From Yamagishiella unicocca (taxonomy: Eukaryota > Chlorophyta > Chlorophyceae > Chlamydomonadales > Volvocaceae): a stretch of 64,000 bases of DNA. Below the pieces are notes generated by a model that ran no database searches, was not told the DNA's origin, and saw nothing but the letters and a program-made list of their open reading frames with translations. The translations under genes and the position numbers were made by a program. The stretch spans positions 620,001 to 684,000 of the forward strand of contig BDSL01000019.1 of the NCBI GenBank assembly GCA_003116995.1, in the 5' to 3' direction. This document shows positions 48,095-57,433 of this stretch, one piece after another (the stretch's first letter is position 1; every line of letters starts with the position of its first letter).

Positions 48095-50505
48095 GCCAGC
48101 AGACAGCACGGGCCGGAGCGGGAGGAGAGCTGCGGACACGTCAGCAGACACACGTCAGCAGACACACGTCAGCAGACACACGTCAGCAGACACACGTCAG
48201 CAGACACACGTCAGCAGACACACGTCAGCAGACACACGTCAGCAGACACACGTCAGCAGACACGTCAGCAGAGACGTCAGCGTGGCACGTCAGCAGACAC
48301 GATCAGCAGCGTGTTGGGTTGGGTTGTGAACCCCCGGCGCCCTCTTGTTTGACTTGTACCAACATCCTGCGCGTGTATTGATTTACCGATTTAAAGTTTT
48401 ATCATGTACCTTCTTGTTATGCTGCCTGTTTTTGTGGACGGTGGTCCGGTGTGTCAGGCTGGCGATGACGATAGTTACGGTCTGGCTGTGGTAGGCGTGA
48501 TGCCATGGCGGGGTTGAAGGGGTGTGAGGAGACGGAAAACTGTACCTCGTTCCTTTCTGATCGTTGTCCTTGGACAGTTGGAAATGCTCGCTTGGGCGGC
48601 ACTCGCTTGGGGGCCCCATGACGGATCGTACGCATCGTCAGCAGTGTGTTGGGCAGGAGAATTCGTATTAGAGACGGAGAGGGAGAGAGAGCGCGAGGGA
48701 GCAAGAGAGCCCAGGTGGGAGAGCGCACTCATTCGGGGGGAGGGATGTTCTGTATGGTGCGGTTTGCTGGCGAAGATATGTATTACAGGACCAGCCGTCT
48801 TAATCACCGGTACGGCGGCAAGGACACACTTGACGTGCGATGGCGGAAGGCACTCGCAGCTGATGCGCAATGGTGTGCCCCGCAGCCGCCGTAGCACCAC
48901 TGCCCCAGCCCCCGCAGACATGGCCAAGAAACGGCCGGCCGGCCAGTGGCAACTCATATAACGCGCCGCCAAGCGCGCGGGTCAGGATCTTAGGTTGCCT
49001 ATATGCTGGATCACTTTGGATCGATGTGCGTTTGACTCTTGATGTTTCCCACGCGTTGTGCTCCTTTGCACTAGTGCTGACGGCCATCACGTTCGACTTG
49101 CCTACAGGAGTCGTTATTCGACTCAACAAGTTGTATCGTTGCACACTAGGCCAACTCCCCAGCTGTGGTTATGATGTTGGCGAGTACTAGCCAATCGCTT
49201 GAAGAAGTGAAACGGGCGCAGCGTGCCCCTGGGACGTTGCTGCGACGGTCAAATGCAAATTACTTCCCTCTGGCATACGAAAGATGTGTCTGATCGTGGG
49301 AATTCCTGGTCAGACTCGTCCGAAGTCGCCGCGAGCGTCCACGAACGGCAGCCATACCCGCATGTACGGCAGCCATACTTCTGGTCATCGGGTGCGATCA
49401 AGAAGTAGAGCGGCAAAGGCTTTCCCTTGTAGAGGTTATATGAACACGCCGCCTGTAGTTGATTGGCGGGCTGGAGGCGGCGGCGTGCGCGTGCGACGAA
49501 TAGCGATAGGTACTTGGAACATGGTTCGTGCAGGGGCATGCTGTGAACGGAGCCTTAATCATTAATTGAAATGAGCCAATATTAATTACAAAAACACTGG
49601 GACATTGCAGTTGTAGCATGGGCCGAGCAAAGTTAGTGAGCGGACCGCCCGCCAAGGCGCTGGACAATGTATATGTCCTATGCTCCTATCCATTAAACAT
49701 TCAATCGTTATTAAATGATGCCTAACCCTAGTGTGTACTTCAAGACGCTTGGTTCGCGAGCTTCAGGAGATCAGGACCTTCATCCTACACAGCATGATGC
49801 TGTGTACGACCGACATGTCCTTCCCGCAGCAGCCAACACATGTGCCCATCTATGTCCGCTTCTCGGGTAGGCTGGTTATTACTACGTATAAGCACTCATT
49901 ACGCCAGCTCTGTACCGACGTCGGCGTTTGGGTTGACAATAACCAGTCTCGCCGTTCGACCCTCAGTTCCTGAGAAGTTACTTACTTTGAATTAATGCAA
50001 GATCTACTGCGCTGTATACGCTTCACAATCCTATCTTAATTATATTGTGAGTACGCGCATTTCGCTAATCTTTAAGGTTGTTCTACCCACATTCTGGCGC
50101 TGTTATCATACCATAGCTTTCGAGGATCTTGTGGAACTTCAGCAAGTCGCACATACTTGCTTCAACGGCGAGGCCGGAACTTGCGCAACAGACTTCGCGG
50201 CAGCCTCGTCAACAGCGCGGTCTTGCTGAGACACCATATTAGGACATCGCATAACAAGCTTGGAAATGCCATCGTATTAGGAATATTGGACGATGGAATG
50301 AGGCGGGCTTCAGTGGCCTGGGCCCAGAGTTCACGCACGCGGAGAGTTGCCGGGCTTGGCATTAAGCGCGATGGAGAGATCGGGTATCATCGGATCAATC
50401 CTGGGTCCGCAACCCAAACACTCATACCAGCGGAGAGCACCGAAGTCGGGAACTCAAGCAAATTCAGGGGCACGCTTTATTGTAGCCTATTGCCTCAGCC
50501 GAGAT
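48095..50505. other. 3' UTR of gene E and intergenic DNA before gene F
   Basis: Apart from the 14-bp repeat there is no recognised feature. Bases 49560-50060 are unusually AT-rich for this window. Open frames here show no similarity or splice continuity. One or more 5' exons of gene F may lie here: TTTATTGTAG ending at 50483 could be an acceptor feeding the exon that contains the chosen start. Confidence 0.5.
48136..48290. repeat. 14-bp tandem repeat (CACGTCAGCAGACA) just after gene E
   Basis: About twelve copies, the last ones degenerate, start about 42 bp after the stop codon, inside the presumed 3' UTR. Each unit contains ACGTCA. Confidence 0.9.
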
Positions 50506-53500
50506 ATGCTTTATGATATCTGCGGCATCATCATCGTTACTGGGGCGCTGCTGGTGTATGGCGTATTGCAGGTGGGTTTTCGGCGCTAGCCGGGTCGTCC
50601 GTGGGGGGGTGGGGGGCGCGAGGCGGCGGGGGTTGTGATGAAAACCCGTACCCGATGTTTGTGGCGCTCCGGGCCATGCCTGGAGCGGAGACCCGGCGAT
50701 GGTGCACACTGACTTGGCGTTGCGCGAGCGTGGGGCGCACGCTGATTCTGGCGCAGGGTGGGGTGCAAGGAGCCGCAGTGTCTGGAGTGGCGACGTGGGC
50801 GATAGGGGCTGGAATCGGCTCGGTGGGTCAGGTTAGCCCATGCTTCCCTCTGCTGCCGGCGCCGTGCCTGGGGGGCCCGTGCTGGGTAGGGCTGTGCGGG
50901 TTGTGACAGTGCCTGCTGGGTGGAGTTCCACTAGGAAGGGCCAGCAAGGAGAGGGAGGCAATTAAGTGGGACTGTGAGGGTACAAGTGAGGACGGGAGCC
51001 GTGTGGGGCACGCGGTGCAGCCGGGCGGGTGGCAGCACACTGCTGGGGGGCTGGGGGGTGTAGGAGACTACACCAACCGCCGGGCAGGGGCTCAGCACAG
51101 GGGCGGAATCCCAATGAACACGAGGCAGGGCCAACGCCGGAGCCCGTGGAGTTGGGTGGGACTGTGGCTTTGGGTGGGACTGTGGCGCTGGTGTGGCGGC
51201 GGTGGTGGTGGTGGTGGTGCTGGTGCCACCACAGGCTGCTGTCTGCTAAGGGTGCTTCCAGGAGTTACCGCATCCAACGGAGCCTCCAGCAGGCAGGGAC
51301 AGTTGGCACTGACCGGGCCGTTGTAAGGATGCCCGCGCCCGAGGGCCAACAGCACCAGGGCCCGCACGTGCGCTGCACGTTGGGGCGGCACGTTTTCGGT
51401 TGCGTGCCCTGTCCGGAAGATCAGGCCGGTGGCGGTTGGCAGTATCGGCTGCATGTCCAGGGATGCAGGGCACGGAGGCTTGGAGGCAGGGGAAAGCCGG
51501 AGGCTGGGTGTCCCAGCCAGTGGGCCGTTGCAGTGTAGGTGGTGGGACACGCTGGGGGGGAAGTGAGGCGCCATCGAACTCGGTGCTTTGCCGGCTGCAG
51601 GTGTTGGGACCGTGCTGCTGTGCTGAGGATGGAAGGGGGTTGTGAGGAACACCTGTGTACGAGGCGGCTGAGTGAAAGCCCTTTGTTACATGTTGGGGGA
51701 GACGGCCGCTGCGTTTCTCCGCCGCACTGAGAGGCGGGCAGGGAGGCGGGATGGTCGGTGGTGTGGTGATGTCGGGGGTGCGGGAGAGGAGGAGGCGGCG
51801 ATGCGGCCTGGGGCGCTGGCGGGGGGTGCCAGCTGCTGGAGGTCGGGAGCGCGCGTCCTGGGCTCCTATATACGTGCGCATATAGATGTTCGTGGCGCAA
51901 TGGCTGCTTGCGGATTGGTTAATCCCTTCTGGCGCAACCCCTCCCCCGGCAACCGGTTCTTGGGTTTACCTTGGCAGGGCCCTGGTCGCACTTTTGTTAG
52001 CACGTGGGCTGATGTGGGTTTCAAATGGCACGTGGGCTGATGTGGGTTTCAAATGGCACGTGGGCTGATGTGGGTTTCAAATGGCACGTGGGCTGATGTG
52101 GGTTTCAAATGGCACGTGGGCTGATGTGGGTTTTAGATGGCACGTGGGCTGATGTGGGTTTCAAATGGCACGTGGGCTGATGTGGGTTTTAGATGGCACG
52201 TGGGCTGATGTGGGTTTCCTCCTGTTCTGTGGCTGGTTGCGGGTCTGAGACGGCAGGGCGCTGGCGAGCCGTGCGCTGCCCGACTGAAACCCGCCATTGC
52301 CCTGGCTGCCATGCCGCCCTCCCCTAAGAGGCCCTTCCTAAGTGTCCTGCTGGCAGGCGCTGTCACGTGAGGGCGACCGTGTGGCCCTAAGGAACGCCAC
52401 CCCCGCCCAACCAGCTTAGCAGACCACCTCTCTCCCCTTCCTGCATCCCGCTCCTTCACCCTCCCCCTTTCCGCCCCCAAACCCATTCCCAGCTCATTCC
52501 CCGCCTCCCCACCCACGCGACCAGACCGACCTCCCTTCCGCGTTCCACCACCCAACCCCCCATCTCCACCTCCCTCCAACCACCACCAACGGTTTTCCCA
52601 TCCCACCCGGCCGCAGGAACGCATAGTGACCTTTGGCTTTGGTCACAAGCAGGAGGTGTTCGAGCACTCCATCTTCCTGGTGCTGTGCAACCGCTTAGTC
52701 ACGTGCCTCCTGGCGCTGGGCTACCTGGTGCTCTCCCGCACCGCCACAGCTCCAGGGGCGCCGCTGCGCAGCTACGCCGCCGTGTCGCTCACCAACGTCA
52801 TCGCCACGGCCTGCCAGTACGAGGCGCTGAGATACGTGTCATTCGCCGTACAGGTGCGTGGTCGCGGGACGGCGCGGCGAGGCCGCGGCGGGGGGGGGGT
52901 GCGAGCTCGCCAGAGCGGTCGGGGGGCCGGGGTTGTCGTGTCATGTCGTCCCTGGTGAGGCCTGCTGGCGTTGACGCTTACATTTACACCGAACGCTAAA
53001 TCAGCGGACGCCCCTCGAAAACCCGAGAACCCCCACTAAACCCTAAAACCCGCACTAAACCCTAAAACACCCCATCCCTTCCTCCCTAGACCCTGGCCAA
53101 ATCCGCCAAGGCGCTCCCGGTCATGCTTTGGACCACCCTCTACATGCGCAAGCGCTACAAGCTGCCCGAGTACCTCCACGCGGCCACCATCACCATCGGC
53201 TGCTCCGTGTTCGTGCTCACCGGTCACGTGCGCAGCCGGGTGGCGGACAGCGACCTGGCCAAGGTGGCGGCGGCGGGGATGGGTCTGGGCATGAGTAGCG
53301 ACGCCGCGCTGGTAGCGGTGGGCGGCGGGCTGATGGTGCTGTACCTGTTCGTGGACGGCCTCACGTCCACCTGGCAGGACTCCATGTTCCGGGGCTACCC
53401 GGTCAACGTGTGCGACCAGGTGGGGGCGGGAGAGCGCCGGGGAGGGTGGGAGGGAGAGGGAAGGAGGGAGAGGGAAGGAGGGAGAGGAAAGGAGGGAGAG

Positions 53501-54982
53501 GGAAGGAGGGAGAGGGAAGGAGGGAGAGGGAAGGAGGGAGAGGAAAGGAGGGAGAGGGAAGGAGGGAGAGGGAAGGAGGGAGAGGGAAGGAGGGAGAGGG
53601 AAGGAGGGAGAGGGAAGGAGGGAGAGGAAAGGAGGGAGAGGGAAGGAGGGAGAGGGAAGGAGGGAGAGGGAAGGAGGGAGGGAGGGAGAGGATGCAAGGG
53701 GCTGGCGGGAGAGGGACGGTGGCCCGAGGGAGGGATGTGGTGGGTTCGCGAGGAGCAGCAAGAGGTAGTTGAGCCGTGGCTTCGACCCTCCCTTCCCTGG
53801 ACCCGAACCCCCTCCTTCCCCCTTCCCGCGCTTCTCCCCCCCCCCCTTCCGCCCTAGGTGCTGTACACCACCTCCTTCTCCATGCTCCTCTCCCTGGTGG
53901 GCTGCATCGCAACGCACCAGCTGTTCCCCGCGATGGCCTTCCTGGCGCGGCACCCGGAGGCCGGCTGGTGGATCCTGGGGCTGTCCGCCTCCTCCGCGGT
54001 GGTGCAGCTGGTGATCTCCTGGACCATCAAGCGGTACGGCGCGGTCATGTTCGCAACCATCATGACCACACGCCAGTTCTTCTCCATCCTGCTGTCGTGT
54101 ATTGTCTTCATGACGCCGCTCACGATTGGGCAGTGGTGAGCTGCGGGGCTGGAGGGGTCCGCTGGGAAGGGGTGCGGAAGGGGATGAGGGAAGGGGCGGG
54201 GAAGGGCGGGGGAAGCTGCGCGCACAGCCCCTCTGGCCGCCCCCTCTTTTGAGCCCCGCCTCCCGCAGTCCCCCGCGTTGCGGCCGCTGCTGGCCCCCTC
54301 CCGGTCACCCCATCTCACCCCAGTTCTCCAGCATGCATCTAAAAACGTCTGTCCTAAACGGTTTTCTTCTCGTATCCACGGGTCTTCCTCGAAATCCCCC
54401 AGGGCCGGCACTCTCGTGGTGTTTGGCGCCATCTACTATAAGGCGGCACAGAAGTGCGCGGAGCACCAGCACCTGCACGTAGCGGTCAAGGAGGAGGACA
54501 GGTGGGGCGGCGGGGGTTGGGTTGCAAAACGACCCGGTTACTCGACGTGGGATGTAGGTGGCGCCCAGGCCTTAGACACCTGGTTGCGTGCGCATGCTGG
54601 CGCACTTGGGGCGGCGGGGGGGCGCGGCCGCTGGGGGTGTGGGTAGGAGCGGGCTGGGAGGAAACCCGTCTCAGGAGCGGGGCGGGGCGCTGATGACGAG
54701 GGGAGGGAGGTGGCCAGGACTGACCGAAGAGCAGAGCCGGCGCGTGCTTGTGCTTGCGGGGCCGGGCGGGGCGGGCCGAGGATGGGGGCCTCCGGGGCGA
54801 TGTGGTGGTGCTGCAGGCGGTGGTGGGCTGCGGGGGGCCCCGGGGGGCGGCCAGGGCGGCGGCCATAGCTACGAGCCTCTGAGGCCGGGGGCCGACAGCG
54901 TTTCTTACGCAGGCACGCCATGCAGGCAGCGCCATCTGCCACCCGGTGGTGCCATGTACGTGTTCTTCCGGCTCGACGTTAG
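50506..54982 (+). CDS. Gene F: SLC35B2-like PAPS transporter (UAA nucleotide-sugar transporter family)
   Basis: Exons 50506-50571, 52617-52853, 53090-53419, 53858-54135, 54403-54501 and, less surely, 54913-54982 give about 359 residues. Joined segments read GVLQ-ERIVTFGF, FLVLCNRLVT, CQYEALRYVSFAVQ, TLAKSAKALPVMLW, FDGLTSTWQD-like VDGLTSTWQDSMF, IKRYGAVMFATIMTTRQFFS and LLSCIVF. This is the order and spacing of animal PAPST1/SLC35B2: GVLQERxMT, [27 protein letters not shown], TSNWQDxLF, FGAAVFTIIMTLRQxFAILLSC. The product is a polytopic Golgi (or other organelle) membrane carrier supplying PAPS for sulfation; substrate is inferred from the family. The first exon is short and may not hold the true N-terminus; a further upstream exon is possible. 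The last exon ends in TAG at 54980-54982 and is the weakest part. Intron 1 is 2.0 kb, far longer than its neighbours, and holds an eight-copy 28-bp repeat. Confidence 0.8.
52001..52218. repeat. 28-bp minisatellite with a CACGTG box in every unit (gene F intron 1)
   Basis: Eight units read CACGTGGGCTGATGTGGG followed by TTTCAAATGG or TTTTAGATGG. The variants alternate in the right half. CACGTG is the canonical G-box/E-box core bound by bHLH and bZIP factors. Confidence 0.9.
53037..53075. repeat. Telomere-like CCCTAAAA motifs in gene F intron 2
   Basis: Two exact CCCTAAAA units separated by related CACTAAA sequence lie 15-50 bp before the exon 3 acceptor. CCCTAAAA is the complement of the Chlamydomonas telomere repeat TTTTAGGG. 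Confidence 0.6.
53448..53692. repeat. GGGAGAGGGAAGGA minisatellite in gene F intron 3
   Basis: About sixteen 14-15-bp purine-only units start about 30 bp after the donor of exon 3. It resembles the tract in gene A intron 8. Confidence 0.9.
54312..54400 (-). repeat. Intron-restricted repeat family, copy 5 (gene F intron 4)
   Basis: CACCCCAGTTCTCCAGCATG, then TAAACGGTTTTCTTCTCGTA, then CCACGGGTCTTCCTCGAAA. Its A end runs directly into the acceptor CCCCCAG of exon 5 (54402), so the element itself appears to supply the 3' splice region. Confidence 0.8.
54520..54605 (+). repeat. Second intronic repeat, copy 2 (gene F intron 5)
   Basis: GGTTACTCGACGTGGGATGT and ACACCTGGTTGCGTGCGCAT match 44358-44445. 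It starts 18 bp after the donor of exon 5. Confidence 0.45.
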
Positions 54983-57433
54983 CTCGGAGAAACGCTGTCG
55001 CCGGGGTCGTCAGTGTTTGGGCCGTTTGGGTTGGGGCAGGCACTCGGCACATCAGATCGCATCTCGCAGCTTCGGAGCCCCTTTTTCCTGCCGACCCCGG
55101 CTGCTGTGTTTGCCCCGGCGGTGCAGCCAAGAGGAGGCTGTGCCGGTGCCCGAGCACAAGGTGCCCCTGTTGGAGGGCCTTGCAGTACGGCACAACCCCG
55201 ACGAGCACCGACGAGCCGGCGAGCAACGTGTGGAGCAGGCGTAGTGCGGAGGGCGGCTGCTTGCCGGGGGGCGCTTGGCGGCCGCTGCAGTTTTGTTCCT
55301 GCTCCGGACCCAACAGCGAGGAGGGGGTTTCGGAGCAGGCGTTTGCATGGCGGACAGCCGGTGCGGCCGACGGCGGCTCGTGCAGTTGCCGGAACCGTAC
55401 TTTACAACGATATTTTTATTTGAGTCAGCGTTGTGATCTGTTAGAGGAAGCAGAGAGGGTAGGTGCATTGCGGCGGTTAGGACCAGTGCTCAGCAGATCA
55501 GACGGTGAGGGGGGGATTGGGCGGGCGATGGGCCCAGCGAGTGCTAGCCACGGCTTGGCGTCGTGGGCAGGCCATGTGTCCGGTGTGCTGTTTCGGACGG
55601 GGAGGGGGAGGGGGTGCCGAGTAACCGGCTGGCTGCTGCTGGATCGGCGCAAATTGTGGCGCGACGGTCAACTAGCCGCGTGTGACCGGAACAGACACAA
55701 GCCGATGTCTGCTCCTCCTCCTCTTCTTCGTTCTTCTTCATCCTCTTGGGCTCTTCAGGGTCCTTTTCTTCGGGGTCAGCCTGGGCGCTCTTGCCCGTAC
55801 GACCGCAGATCTGCCGTACGGCCGTGGGCCCGGGAGGTGTTGTGGGGCGCTGTGGAGGAAGACGGCCCGCAGCGTACCGTCCGGAGCAGGTCGTCGGGTT
55901 TGAAGCATATCTGGATATTTGGCTCCAGGGAGGAGCGCCGCGAGGGCACGTGCGAGATGCAGGGGTGGCGGGGGACTCCGGCGGCGTGAGCCTCGGATTG
56001 GTTAGGCAGATGGGTGAGGTTGAGGGGGGCCGCGGCGGGCAGGGTAACATAGGCCGGGGTCGAAAACGGAGGCAGAGGGAGCTGTTGAGGATAACGCCGC
56101 CAGCTATGCATTCGATTACCGGGCCGCAACCCGCCATGTCGGTTTTGCTGTGGCCTTTCCTGCTTGCACTGCGGCATGTCAGTATGCGGCCGCAGTCTTC
56201 TGCAATGCTCACGTCGCGTCGCGAAGTAGAAACGCGCGTTTTGGTTTCGCGGCCGCGATGCTGTCTCGCCCAAGAGAGGTGTTGTGGAGCAGCACGGCGC
56301 GGCTCCGATTTCGCGTGTTGCACGGCGTAGATGCTCCGCTTGCCGCGCGGCGAGCATCCCTACACTGCGTCGCCACCAAATGCTTCCTGGCCGCGCACCA
56401 ACTGCAGCGTTGTGGATGCGCACAAGCTTTGTGCCTGCCCGATGCGGCCATCTGGTTGCAAGGTACGGTACGGGCAGACGAGGGGCAGGCAGCGGAGAGG
56501 CCTTTGTGTGCACGCCTCAGTCGATGACCTCATCCTCAGCGCTTCACGTTGGATGCACACTGATCCGAGTCCCTGGTGTCCTCCCAGTGGAAGGACGTCA
56601 TGGAACCCAATGGGTTCGGTTCCTGCCGGGCCCCCTTTCTTTCCTTCATGTCGCTTCATGCGGGGAAGGGCCCGCGGACTGTAATGAGTCATTGCAGCAC
56701 GTTGCAGCTTACTGGCCGGTGTTTGAGCAGCTTCCAAGGCATACTCGCCTCAGCCGTAGGGGACAGAAGGCTACTGCTGCGGCACTTTTCCCCTGGCGCT
56801 CGTAGTATAAACACGCACAAGGGGGCTCGCCTAAAGCCCATTAAGCTTCTGCCAGGGACCAGCGACCGTTCGGCACGCTGTCATAGTAGATGTACATGAG
56901 GAAACCCCATCCTATTGCAGCACCATAGCATACACAATAGCGTACGAAAATGGCACGTACATGTTGGGTGTTGGGTTGCGACAGCGGGTATTTTATCAGT
57001 TATAGCGGACGGGTGAGCTGAAGTGCGCGAAGTACTCAGCGCACACCGCGGGGTTGCACCGCGATTAGGGGTGCGCCGACAGCGTTCAGACCACATCATG
57101 GCAATTTACGTAAGTATCGGAAGAAAACATTACATTCTGTAAGTGTTCAACTTAAATGAATTGGTTACCGTACGGAAGGGTTCCTCTGCACCGTACACCA
57201 GGTGTAACGGCGTCCAGTGAGGATGCCAGGCAACGTACACTACTTCCCATATCCGGAATCGCCGGGTGCTCGCAGGAAACCGTCCACCATATTTTGATGA
57301 CTCTCGTCTCACACTTGCGCCTTGGTACATCGCAACTCAGCTGCAAAGCACATCTTTCCTATTCGTGTAGGCGCTTATATGTTAGGGTAGTATTATGTTG
57401 AGGGCCAATGCTCATTTTCAGGGCAGCCCGTAG
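54983..57433. other. Region between genes F and D; no firmly supported gene
   Basis: Open frames overlap on both strands, but none carries a recognised domain with splice support. A possible minus-strand coding patch is listed separately at 55681-55990. From about 56880 to 57430 the DNA is less GC-rich and is presumably the upstream region of gene D. Confidence 0.5.
55681..55990 (-). other. Possible minus-strand exon(s) with an acidic/lysine-rich end
   Basis: On the minus strand one frame reads NIQICFKPDDLLRT followed by GTACGC, a possible donor. Another frame a little further on reads ICGRTGKSAQADPEEKDPEE and KRMKKNEEEEEEQTSA after a possible acceptor (GTACGGCAG). The two could be consecutive exons of an unrecognised gene. 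No family was identified, and the charged run may be chance reading of a TTC/CTC-rich tract (55710-55770 on the plus strand). Confidence 0.2.

Noticed and set aside
52001..52218. CRISPR-like array
   Set aside because: The 28-bp units abut directly with no spacers, and the locus is a eukaryotic intron. It is a minisatellite.
53395..53953. Leu/Pro/Ser-rich proteins opposite gene F intron 3
   Set aside because: These are translations of the purine/pyrimidine minisatellite.
54126..54482. Open frames containing a shared peptide like SSMHLKTSVLNGF in several places
   Set aside because: The similarity comes from translating copies of the intronic DNA repeat, not from a protein family.
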